In this document: positions 19,376 to 27,687 of the stretch, piece after piece | Numbering within the stretch: position 1 is the first letter of the stretch | Layout of the letters: each line of letters opens with the position of its first letter | NCBI RefSeq assembly: GCF_016127315.1 | Contig: NZ_CP065997.1 | Span: forward strand, 6,324,001-6,388,000 | Reading direction: 5' to 3' | Source of the DNA: Achromobacter deleyi | GTDB taxonomy: Bacteria; Pseudomonadota; Gammaproteobacteria; Burkholderiales; Burkholderiaceae_B | DNA length: 64,000 bases | The notes under the pieces: generated by a model | Told to the model about the DNA's origin: nothing | The model's input: the letters and a program-made list of their open reading frames with translations, nothing else | Database searches by the model: none | Translations under genes and position numbers: made by a program

Positions 19376-20842
19376 TTATGACACCGCCGACGCCAAAGCC
19401 TGAATTTCCGCGGCGGGCGCGGGACGTCCCAGCAGGAACCCCTGCATCACGCGGCACCCCAGCGACTTGAGGATCTCGCGTTGCCCTTCGGTCTCGACGC
19501 CTTCGGCCACCACCGGCAGGTGCATCGCCTGGCACAGTCCGAACAACGCCGACACCACCTCGCGGCTGCCGGCGTCGGACTCGAGGGCGGAAATGAAGCT
19601 GCGGTCGATCTTGACCCAGTCGATCGGCAGGTGCCGCAGGTGGTTCAGGCTGGAATAGCCACAGCCGAAATCGTCCAGCGCCACGCCGATGCCCTTGGCC
19701 CGCAGGGTGTTCAGGATCTTCACGTGGCGCTCGTAGTGCAGGATGAAGATCGATTCGGTAATCTCCAGCACCAGCTTGCGCGGCGCCAGCTTGGTCGAGG
19801 CCAGCACGTCGGACACCAACTGCACCAGGCCGTCTTCGTTCATCTGCTTGACCGACAGATTCACGTGCACGCGCCACGCCGCCGGCCACAGCGCCGCCTG
19901 CGAGCAGGCGCGTTCCAGGATCCAGGCGCCCAGCGGCACGATCAGCCCGCTGCGTTCGGCCAGTTCGATGGTGACGGCCGGCGACACGCTGCCCAGTTCG
20001 GGATGGTGCCAGCGCAGCAGCGCCTCGCAGCCCTGCACCACGCCCGTGCCGCTGTCGCAGACCGGCTGGTAATACAACTCGAACTGGTCCATCGACGCGG
20101 TCGTCAGCGCCAGCCGCAGATCGTTTTCCAGGCCCTGCTGGTCACGCTGGCGCGCCAGCATGCGGAAGTCGAACATGTTCCAGCCGGGGCCGCCGCGTTC
20201 CTTGAGAGGCACCATGGCGACCTGCACGCAACGTTGCAATTCCTCGACACTGCGACCGTGGTCCGGATACAACGCCGCGCCCACGCGGAACACCGCGATC
20301 AGGGGCCGGCCACCCAGTTCGTAGGGCACGGACAGGTCTTCGAGCAGCTTGGCCGAGACCTGGGCCGCGCCCTCCTCGTCGACGTCGGGAATGCACACGG
20401 TGAAGGTGTCGATGCCGGTGCGGGCGACCATGCCGCCCAGCGCGCGGGTCAGCAGGCGGAGCCGATCGGCCACCATCACCAGCAGGGTCTGGTCTTCGCC
20501 GGCCCGCAGCATCGCGCTGATCTCGGCGTACTGGTCAAAACTGACCAGGAAAAACGCGCCAATGCCGCGCGTGCCCGAGCGGGCACGCGCAATACCCAGG
20601 GATTCCTGGTTGTCCTGCACCGGTCCGCCAGGGCCGAACGCCCCCCTGCCGGACTGCCGTTCAGCCTGGATCAGCCACGCGCGCGCGCGGCGATGCAGCT
20701 CCCGCTGGCTCAGGACACCGGTCAATTCATCACGCGTCAATCGCCCGCGCAGGACGCGTTCCCGGCGGACGAAAAACAAACTTATCGCTGCAAGTGCGCC
20801 CACGAGCGTCAGGCACAGTGCGAGCAGGTAACTCTCACGCAC
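19376..20842 (-). CDS. Membrane-anchored degenerate GGDEF - intact EAL c-di-GMP phosphodiesterase
   Basis: 488 residues: one transmembrane helix (about 5-24), a degenerate GGDEF domain whose signature is GIDTF at 143-147, so no cyclase activity is expected, and a C-terminal EAL domain. The EAL catalytic set looks complete: Glu273 in EALLRW, Asn in HVNLSVK, Glu in LEITES, the pair in LDDFGCGYSS, Lys in WVKIDRSF, Glu in AEGVET and Gln in MQGFLLGRP. It probably hydrolyses c-di-GMP to pGpG. It is divergent from the LapD-like gene across a 533-base regulatory gap. Confidence 0.93.
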   Translation of the reverse strand: MRESYLLALCLTLVGALAAISLFFVRRERVLRGRLTRDELTGVLSQRELHRRARAWLIQAERQSGRGAFGPGGPVQDNQESLGIARARSGTRGIGAFFLVSFDQYAEISAMLRAGEDQTLLVMVADRLRLLTRALGGMVARTGIDTFTVCIPDVDEEGAAQVSAKLLEDLSVPYELGGRPLIAVFRVGAALYPDHGRSVEELQRCVQVAMVPLKERGGPGWNMFDFRMLARQRDQQGLENDLRLALTTASMDQFELYYQPVCDSGTGVVQGCEALLRWHHPELGSVSPAVTIELAERSGLIVPLGAWILERACSQAALWPAAWRVHVNLSVKQMNEDGLVQLVSDVLASTKLAPRKLVLEITESIFILHYERHVKILNTLRAKGIGVALDDFGCGYSSLNHLRHLPIDWVKIDRSFISALESDAGSREVVSALFGLCQAMHLPVVAEGVETEGQREILKSLGCRVMQGFLLGRPAPAAEIQALASAVS

Positions 20843-21375
20843 GGAGCCCCCTATCTAGAAACCCTTGGCGTTGTGGTCCGGAAAGAAACCCAAGGGCTGT
20901 AACATTTTTTAAATTATGCATTATTTTCGCAAAAAAACGCCACACTTCAGGAGCAACGCGCTCCCTTTCCTTCGATTCCTGCCCTGATCTGGTTGCTCGT
21001 TGGGGGTCATGACGGTCCTTGGATAGCAGTCGCTGGCCGGTCCTTTGCGCCATGCCGTGCCCTTACTACGACAGCCGGAACCGGAAAATTAATACGGCCT
21101 GTCTCAATAGTTATCATCCGGGCAATTATCACGATCGAAATAATTGCACAGGTTGTCTGATATCGCAGGTGATTTCGTAATATTCTGTATGTTCTGTGAC
21201 ATGCGGAATTACAGCGTACGCGGCGACACTGAGGTATTAGTAACGTGTGTCACGTTTCTTATCCAGCATTTTTCCCGTCAGGGCACTTGCGCTGCCTGAC
21301 GTCTCCCCTTTCACTGGCAGGCCGGCATCGCACGGCACCGGCAACGGTGCGGGCCACGAAGGGAACCTCTAATCC
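20843..21375. promoter_or_regulatory. 533-base divergent intergenic region between two c-di-GMP genes
   Basis: No convincing ORF. It is markedly more A/T rich than its surroundings, mainly 21090-21265. It holds a perfect palindrome AACGTG-TGT-CACGTT at 21242-21256 and a hairpin CGTCAGG/CCTGACG at 21276-21301 in the leader of the LapD-like gene. The position, between oppositely oriented start codons at 20842 and 21376, makes it the control region for both. Confidence 0.55.
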
Positions 21376-23349
21376 ATGTCCACACTACGCCGGCTGATCC
21401 TCTGCACCGCTCTCCTGATTGCCTTCATCCTGCTTGGCGCACAGGCCTTGGGGATGCTGGCCGCCCACCGTTATCTGAATACCCAGCTGGCCCAGCAGGG
21501 CCAGGCCGGCGCCAGCGCGCTGGCCTGGGTCCTCTCGCACGACCCGGGCGGCGTGCAGGACAAGCGCCAGTTGGCCGACGAGCTGTTCGGGGCCGGCATG
21601 TATGCATTGGTGCGCATCTCCGGTGAAAACGGGGACACGCAAGCCGAACGCCGTGAACCCGTCCAGGACGGGCAAGCGGGCGCGTCGCGCGACTGGCGCG
21701 ACGCCTGGCTGTCCATGGATGCGCCGGCCGCCACCCGCCCCTATCTGGGGCCGGATGGCCGGCGCCTGGGCACGGTCACGGTGCAGGCCGACGCGCGGCT
21801 GGCGCGCGACACCCTGTGGCAAGGCGGCGTCCGCGTCATCGGTCTGACCCTGGCCGCCGGCGTGTTCTGGACGCTGTTCGCCGCCAACCTGATGCGCTGG
21901 CTCGAGGCCAAGACCGGCTGGAACGGCCTGGGGCGCGCCCGCCCGCTGGCGCCGCACGGCGCGGATAGCCCGCGACCGCGCGAGCCGGCCAGCGTCGACG
22001 AAGCGCTGATCGATGCCCAACGCAAGGCCGCCGCCACGGTGCAGGAACAGAACGCCCGCATCGAATCGCTCGAAAGCGAAATCCAGCGCGACGCCGTCAC
22101 CCGGCTGCCCAACCGCAAGTATTTCATCGACCACTTCCGCCAGGCGCTGACCGGCCAGGCGGCCGACACCGGCGGCCACATCCTGATGTTCCGGCAACGC
22201 GACCTGGCCCAGATCAACCGGCACCTGTCGCGCGCCTTCACCGACCAGTGGCTGCGCTCGTCGGCCGACCGGCTGCGCAAGCTGGTGGATGCCAACGGCG
22301 GCGCCGACATGACGCTGGCGCGCATCGGCGGTTCCGACTTCGCCCTGCTGATGCCGCGCACGTCCGCGCCGCAGGCCGGCCTGCTGGCCGAACGGGTCCG
22401 GCACGAACTGCGCTCGCTGCGCGTGCCCATGGACAAGCACGGCTGGTGCCGCTGGGCGCTGGCGATGGCGGCCTTCACGCCGGGCGACAACGTCAGCGAC
22501 ACGCTGGCCCGGCTCGATCACGCCCTGATGTGCGCCGAAAGCGCCGACGACGACCAGATCGCGCCGGCCAGCCAGGCGCCCGACAGTACCCGCATCGGCG
22601 AATACAGCTGGCACGACGCGCTGTCCACTGCCCTGGAACAGCACCGCTTCTCGCTGACGGTGCAGGCGCTGGCGGACGTGCGCGGAGCCCTGCTGCATTA
22701 CGAAGCCAGCCTGACGCTGCACGACAGCCGCGGCGCCGATCCGGTGCCGGCCGCGATCTTCATGCCGCCCGCCGTACGCCTGGGCCTGTCCGCCGAATGC
22801 GACATCCAGGCCATCCGCCTGGGGCTGGACTGGCTCTACACCCACGACGCCGCGCTGACGGTACACGTGTCGCGCGCCTCGCTGGCGCAGGGCGCGTTCC
22901 TGTCGCGGCTGGAACGCATGCTGGCCGACCGGCCGGCCCTGCCCCCGCGCCTGATCGTCGAAATGGACGCGGCCGCGCTGGTGGAGCTTGGCGACGAATT
23001 GCGCCAGCTGTGCCGCATCGTCACCGCCGCCGGCGGCCGTGTCGGCCTGTCGCGACTGTCGCGGCAATTCGGCGCGATGGAACACCTGCACGAATACCCC
23101 CTGTCCTACGTCAAGCTGTGTGGCGGTTTCATTACCGGCATCCTGCACAGCCCGGGCAGCCAGCACCTGGCCGCGACCGTCGTGGCGACCGCCGCCTCGC
23201 TCGGCATGTCGGTGTACGCTGAGGACGTTCCCGACGACGCCACCCGCGCCACCCTTGAGAAAATCGGTGTCCACGCGATTCGCGGCGCTGTCGTAAACTT
23301 CGCCCGCGCTCACGACCACGCGCCTGACCAACAATGGGTTCCTAGTTGA
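21376..23349 (+). CDS. LapD-like c-di-GMP receptor with degenerate GGDEF and EAL domains
   Basis: 657 residues: TM1 at about 7-29, a periplasmic domain of about 120 residues, TM2 at about 152-174, a signalling coiled coil (EQNARIESLESEIQRDAV), a GGDEF-like domain with GGSDF in place of the signature, and an EAL-like domain. The EAL domain has lost most catalytic residues: EAL is EAS, the asparagine position reads HVSRAS, the DDFG pair reads SRLSRQFG and the AEGVET motif reads AEDVPD. This layout matches LapD-type receptors that bind c-di-GMP and control a periplasmic protease. LapG and a large adhesin are not in the window. It is translationally coupled to the kinase gene. Confidence 0.85.
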   Translation: MSTLRRLILCTALLIAFILLGAQALGMLAAHRYLNTQLAQQGQAGASALAWVLSHDPGGVQDKRQLADELFGAGMYALVRISGENGDTQAERREPVQDGQAGASRDWRDAWLSMDAPAATRPYLGPDGRRLGTVTVQADARLARDTLWQGGVRVIGLTLAAGVFWTLFAANLMRWLEAKTGWNGLGRARPLAPHGADSPRPREPASVDEALIDAQRKAAATVQEQNARIESLESEIQRDAVTRLPNRKYFIDHFRQALTGQAADTGGHILMFRQRDLAQINRHLSRAFTDQWLRSSADRLRKLVDANGGADMTLARIGGSDFALLMPRTSAPQAGLLAERVRHELRSLRVPMDKHGWCRWALAMAAFTPGDNVSDTLARLDHALMCAESADDDQIAPASQAPDSTRIGEYSWHDALSTALEQHRFSLTVQALADVRGALLHYEASLTLHDSRGADPVPAAIFMPPAVRLGLSAECDIQAIRLGLDWLYTHDAALTVHVSRASLAQGAFLSRLERMLADRPALPPRLIVEMDAAALVELGDELRQLCRIVTAAGGRVGLSRLSRQFGAMEHLHEYPLSYVKLCGGFITGILHSPGSQHLAATVVATAASLGMSVYAEDVPDDATRATLEKIGVHAIRGAVVNFARAHDHAPDQQWVPS

Positions 23350-24896
23350 CGGAAGGATTGTTTCTTCGCACCCTTTGGCGCTCGCGCCAACGCCGCGCCG
23401 ACCGCGCGGCCGCCCCGCGCGCGGCGCGCCCCGCGTGGCCCGGATGGCTGGCAGCCGTCCTGTTGTGGCCCGGCGCCGCACTGGCCGACGGCCTTGGCCA
23501 CGCATCGGCCGATCTGCTGATGGGCCTCACGGCCGGCATCGCGCTGGCCTGTGCCGTGGCCAGCGCCATCGCCTGGTTCCACACCCGCGCCGCGATCTAC
23601 GGCGCCGGCCTGGCCTTCGCGCTGGTCGAGGGCATCCTGCGCACCCAACCGACGCTGTTCCCCGCGGGCGCGCTGCAGGCGGGCTCGTACGCGGCGTTGC
23701 TGGCCCTGTCCGTTCCTCTCATCACCGCCGGCCAGCCGGCTGCCGCGCGCCTGGCCGCCGCCTGCCGCTGGGCCTGCATCGGGCTGACCGGACTGGCGGC
23801 GCTGGCGCTGATCTTCGTCTATGACACCGATGGCGGCGTGATGCCCAGGCTGATCACCGGCGCCGGCGCCACCGCCAGCGCGGTGCTGGCGGCCTGGTTC
23901 CTGGCCGCCGCCGCCCGCCCCTCGCCGCGCCGGGCCGCGACGCTGACGCTGGGCGCGGTGCATCTGTCATCGGTCTGGATCCTGGCCCACGACGCCTGGT
24001 CGGCTCCCGCCGAAGGCGGGCTGGTGATGCCGCTGGCGCGGCTGCTGCTGGCGCTGGCCACCCTGCTGCTGGCGGGACTGGACCGGCGGACGCCGGCCGA
24101 GCCCGCGCGCCAGGAAGCGGACGACGCCCAGCAACTGGTTCAGGGCGAATTGCGATTGGTGGAAATGACCGGCGCGCTGGATGCGCAACGGCAGATGAAC
24201 GCGCTGATCTCGCACGAGCTGCGCGCCCCGCTCGCCACCATCAGCGCCGCGGCGCAATCACTGGACATGATCCTGTCCGGCAGCGGCGAGGCCGTCGACA
24301 ACCGGCTGGCGCGGATCCACCGATCAGTGACCCGCATGACGGAGCTGATGGAACAATTGCTGAACCAGGACCGGCTCGGCGAACAGGCCTGGACCCCGCG
24401 CGGCGAACAGACCGACATGTCCGAGCTGGCCGGCGACGTGGTCGCGGCCATGCAACCCGATACCGCCCACGCGTTGCGGCTGCAGACCGGCGGCGCGGCG
24501 CTGCCGGTCTATTGCGACCGCGGGCTGACCAGCGTGGTGGTGCGCAACCTGATCCACAACGCCATCAAGTATTCGCCCGCCAGCGAACCGATCCGGATCG
24601 AAACCGGCCAGGCCGAGGACCAGGGCGTGCCGATGGCGTGGGTAGCCGTGACCGATCGCGGCCCCGGCATTGGCGTGGAGGAACAGGCGCGCATCTTCGA
24701 GCCGCGCTTTCGCCGCGCGGCCCATCGCGAAACCCAGGGCATGGGCATCGGACTGTATCTGGCGCGGCGCATCTGCCAGAGCCAGGGCGGCTCGCTGGCG
24801 ATGCACAGCGAAGTGGGCGTGGGGACGCGTTTCGTCATCACTCTGCCCGCCCGGCCTCCCGGGCCGGACACGCAGGATCAAGCCGCGAACACGTAA
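23346..24896 (+). CDS. Sensor histidine kinase with 7TM membrane region
   Basis: 516 residues. The TTG start at 23346 overlaps the previous stop (TTGA), implying coupling. A cleavable-looking hydrophobic segment ends in ALA-D, followed by about seven transmembrane helices to residue ~240, like 7TMR-DISM receptors but with no separate extracellular sensor domain. Then HisKA with the phospho-acceptor His290 in ISHELRAPL, and HATPase_c with N box NLIHNAIKYS, DRGPGIG and GMGIGLYLARR. It should phosphorylate the response regulator encoded convergently, with which its 3' end overlaps by 19 bases. Confidence 0.92.
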   Translation: MTEGLFLRTLWRSRQRRADRAAAPRAARPAWPGWLAAVLLWPGAALADGLGHASADLLMGLTAGIALACAVASAIAWFHTRAAIYGAGLAFALVEGILRTQPTLFPAGALQAGSYAALLALSVPLITAGQPAAARLAAACRWACIGLTGLAALALIFVYDTDGGVMPRLITGAGATASAVLAAWFLAAAARPSPRRAATLTLGAVHLSSVWILAHDAWSAPAEGGLVMPLARLLLALATLLLAGLDRRTPAEPARQEADDAQQLVQGELRLVEMTGALDAQRQMNALISHELRAPLATISAAAQSLDMILSGSGEAVDNRLARIHRSVTRMTELMEQLLNQDRLGEQAWTPRGEQTDMSELAGDVVAAMQPDTAHALRLQTGGAALPVYCDRGLTSVVVRNLIHNAIKYSPASEPIRIETGQAEDQGVPMAWVAVTDRGPGIGVEEQARIFEPRFRRAAHRETQGMGIGLYLARRICQSQGGSLAMHSEVGVGTRFVITLPARPPGPDTQDQAANT

Positions 24897-25600
24897 CCCT
24901 GGCCGCGCACCGACAGCACCGGCAGCTTCAGGCCCGCGCTCTGCGCCTTGGCGCGCAGCCGGCTGACCAGCACGTCGATCCGCCGCAATTCGAACCCGCC
25001 CGGGCTATCCGGCAGGAACAGTTCGGCCAGGGCCTGGCGGCTGACCGCGGAACCGGCCGCGTCCATCAACGCCATGAGGAAGGTCCGTTCCTGGGCGCTC
25101 AGGTGCAGCGATGCGCCATCCGGCGCCACCAGGATCCAGCCGCCATCCTGCAACGACCAGGAGGTGTCGGCCGCCGCCGCGCGGGTCTCGGCATCGGCCG
25201 GACGCGGCGACTTGGCCAGGCGCATGCGGCGCGCCAGGCTGCGGATGACGGAACTGAGCTCCAGCAGGTCGACGGGCTTGGTCATGTAGACATCGGCGCC
25301 GCCTTCCAGGCCGCGCACCCGGTCCTCGAGCGCGCTACGGCCCGTCAGCATGACAATCCCCACCGGGCTCAGCGCACGCAGGCGCGTCGCCACGGAAAAA
25401 CCGTCCTCTCCAGGAAGATGGGCGTCGAGTATGACGATATCGCAGGGTTGTTCCTGCAAGCGGCGGTAGAACGCCGCGGCATTGTCACAGGCGAACGCCA
25501 CACGGAAACCGTACCCGCCCAGGCCCAACGCCAACTCCTCCCGGAAGTCCGCATCATCCTCGAGCAGGCCGATACACAGCAAACCATCTGCGCCAGGCAT
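24878..25600 (-). CDS. OmpR-family response regulator
   Basis: 240 residues if started at MPGADGLLC (25600); no clear ribosome site is visible there, and the ATG at 25654 (MPVTG) is an alternative. The receiver domain has the acidic pocket LLEDD (14-16), phospho-acceptor Asp59 in ILDAHLPGEDG, the switch threonine in LTGRS and Lys in YMTKPVD. The C-terminal winged helix ends LSVRGQGYVFA, the classic OmpR/PhoB terminus. It is the likely partner of the kinase on the opposite strand. The convergent, overlapping layout is unusual, since pairs are normally co-transcribed. Confidence 0.9.
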   Translation of the reverse strand: MPGADGLLCIGLLEDDADFREELALGLGGYGFRVAFACDNAAAFYRRLQEQPCDIVILDAHLPGEDGFSVATRLRALSPVGIVMLTGRSALEDRVRGLEGGADVYMTKPVDLLELSSVIRSLARRMRLAKSPRPADAETRAAAADTSWSLQDGGWILVAPDGASLHLSAQERTFLMALMDAAGSAVSRQALAELFLPDSPGGFELRRIDVLVSRLRAKAQSAGLKLPVLSVRGQGYVFAA

Positions 25601-25814
25601 ATTCAGAGTGCTTTTATATTGAAAATTGTCGACAAATGCCCCAGTGACAGGCATGCCACCTGAGTGTCCCGCAGGCGACAATCTTACGACTTTTACAATG
25701 GAAACGAATGATTGCAGAGAAAAAAACCGCGATTTTTCGTCTCAATGCGCCAATTTTCCGTATTTTCCGCACTCAAAATGCCGCTTTGCCATCAATACGC
25801 GCGCGCAACGAACA

Positions 25815-27302
25815 TCAGGACGAACAACTGACCTCGATGCCGTTGGCCCAGTCCGGGGGCAGGCTGGCGTACTTTTCGTAGCCAGTCCGGGCCGTGAACG
25901 GGTCGCGCAGCAACGTCATCAGCGTCTCGATTTCACCGGCGTCGCCGGTCTTGGCGGCGCGGATCGCCTCCTCGGCCAGGTGATTGCGCAATACATATAG
26001 GGGATTCACCCGGTTCATGGCCGCGGCCACCTCGGCCGCCGGGCGTCCGTCCTGCGCCTGGCGCGCCAGCAGGCGGTCAAGCCAGGCCGAGGCCGCCTCG
26101 CGGTCGATGAACAGGTCCTGCAACGGCGCGCGGTTGCCCGACACCGCATCGGCCAACCGCCGCCAGGTCAGGGTGAAATCGGCCTGGTTGGCGTCCATCA
26201 GCTTGAGCAGGTCGTCCAGCAGCGGCTCATCCGCCGGGCGCCAGGCCGCCAGGCCCATCTTGGCGCCCATGCGGTCGTGGAAGGCGCGCGTGAACACGCC
26301 CTCGAATTCGTCCAGCACGGCGCGCAGGCCGTCGACATCCTGCACCAGCGTGTGCAGGCTGCCGCCCAGGCGGTAGAGATTCCACAGCGCCACGGAAGGC
26401 TGGCGATTCCAGGAATAGCGGCCCTCGGAATCGGAATGGTTGCAGACATGGCCAAGCCGGAAGCCGTCCATGAAGCCGTAGGGGCCGTAATCCAGGGTCA
26501 GGCCCAGGATGGACATGTTGTCGGTGTTCATGACGCCATGGCAGAACCCCACCGCCTGCCAGTCCGCCATCAGCAGCGCGGTGCGGCGGGTGACCTCGCG
26601 CAGCAGGCGCACGTAGGGCGCGGTGTCGCTCGGCGCCTCGCCGGCGGGCACGGCCCGGCATTCGGGGTAGTAGCGGTCGATCACGTAGTCGGCCAGCGTC
26701 TTGAGCAGGTCCGGCTGGCGGCGCGAGGACCAGTGCTCGAACGAGCCGAAGCGCACGAAGCTGGGCGACATGCGCGTCACGATGGCGGCCGTTTCCACGG
26801 TTTCGCGCCACACCGGATCGTCCGAGGCCACCAGCGCCAGCGCGCGGGTGGTCGGGATGCCCAGGCCGTGCATGGCTTCGCTGGCCAGGTATTCGCGCAC
26901 CGACGAGCGCAGCACCGCGCGGCCGTCGCCCATGCGCGAATACGGCGTCAGGCCGGCGCCCTTGAGCTGCAATTCCCAGGCGCCCGCCGGGCCCTGGATC
27001 TCGCCCAGCAGATGCGCCCGGCCATCGCCCAGCTGCCCGGCCCACACGCCGAACTGGTGGCCGCTGTAGACCGCGGCCAGGGTATCGCCGCCGGGCAGCG
27101 GCTGCGCCCCGGAAAACACGCGCAGGAATTCCGGCGTCCGCAGCGCGGCCGGGTCCAGCCCGATCAACGCGGCGGCCTCGGCGTTGGCATGCAGCAGCCG
27201 CGGGTGGTTCAGCGGTTGCGGCTCGAGCCGCGTATAGAACGCGGCCGGCAACGCCGCGAACGAGTTGACGGCATGCAGTTCGGACAGGGAATGGGCGCTC
27301 AT
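25815..27302 (-). CDS. selO: SelO/YdiU protein adenylyltransferase
   Basis: 495 residues, the usual length. SelO is a pseudokinase-fold enzyme that AMPylates proteins, linked to oxidative stress. Typical parts are YSGHQFGVWAGQLGDGRAHLLGE (N-terminal signature), LKGAGLTPYSRMGDGRAVLRSSVREYL, the catalytic-loop-like GVMNTDNMSILGLTLDYGPYGFMD and RNHLAEEAI near the end. The E. coli-type terminal selenocysteine/cysteine motif is recalled here by the final CSS. The start overlaps the stop of the DUF2069 gene by 4 bases (ATGA), so the two are one transcript. Confidence 0.96.
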   Translation of the reverse strand: MSAHSLSELHAVNSFAALPAAFYTRLEPQPLNHPRLLHANAEAAALIGLDPAALRTPEFLRVFSGAQPLPGGDTLAAVYSGHQFGVWAGQLGDGRAHLLGEIQGPAGAWELQLKGAGLTPYSRMGDGRAVLRSSVREYLASEAMHGLGIPTTRALALVASDDPVWRETVETAAIVTRMSPSFVRFGSFEHWSSRRQPDLLKTLADYVIDRYYPECRAVPAGEAPSDTAPYVRLLREVTRRTALLMADWQAVGFCHGVMNTDNMSILGLTLDYGPYGFMDGFRLGHVCNHSDSEGRYSWNRQPSVALWNLYRLGGSLHTLVQDVDGLRAVLDEFEGVFTRAFHDRMGAKMGLAAWRPADEPLLDDLLKLMDANQADFTLTWRRLADAVSGNRAPLQDLFIDREAASAWLDRLLARQAQDGRPAAEVAAAMNRVNPLYVLRNHLAEEAIRAAKTGDAGEIETLMTLLRDPFTARTGYEKYASLPPDWANGIEVSCSS

Positions 27303-27670
27303 GCGCGTTGGCTCCTGGCGGCCCGCTTGGCCGGCCGCACGTAGAAAATGGCGCTGACGAAGAACACCGTCGACAGCAGGATCTCGCCCCACGCCATCAG
27401 CACCGACAGCGGCGCCGGATCCGACATGGCGCGCACCACGCCCTCCATCAGGTAGAGCAGCGACAGCATCGAGGCCCACTGATACGTATAGAGGTTGCCG
27501 CGCACGATGCCGCGCAGCGGCAGGACCAGCGGCAGCGCCTTGAGCAGCATCCAGGAGCCGCCCGGGCGCAGCGGCGCCACCAGCGTTTCCCAGGTGACGC
27601 ACAGCACGATCAGGGCGAACAGCGACAGCGAGGCCGCCAGGCGCAAGCGGGGGTTGAGTTCAGGGTTCAT
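27299..27670 (-). CDS. DUF2069 inner-membrane protein
   Basis: 123 residues with three or four hydrophobic helices (LAASLSLFALIVLCVTWETL, LLKALPLVLPLRGIVRG, WASMLSLLYLMEGVVRAM, WGEILLSTVFFVSAIFYVR). This matches the DUF2069 family of small membrane proteins; function unknown. The start MNPELN at 27670 is only 17 bases from the start codon of the divergent YihY gene, so control elements of both must lie partly within coding sequence. A longer frame to 27754 would run into that gene. Confidence 0.85.
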   Translation of the reverse strand: MNPELNPRLRLAASLSLFALIVLCVTWETLVAPLRPGGSWMLLKALPLVLPLRGIVRGNLYTYQWASMLSLLYLMEGVVRAMSDPAPLSVLMAWGEILLSTVFFVSAIFYVRPAKRAARSQRA

Positions 27671-27687
27671 GCTGCTATTATCGCCTG

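Noticed and set aside
17278..19470. 730-residue plus-strand open frame opposite the M48 protease and aroC
   Set aside because: It crosses two well-supported genes and their intergenic gap and has no recognisable domain.
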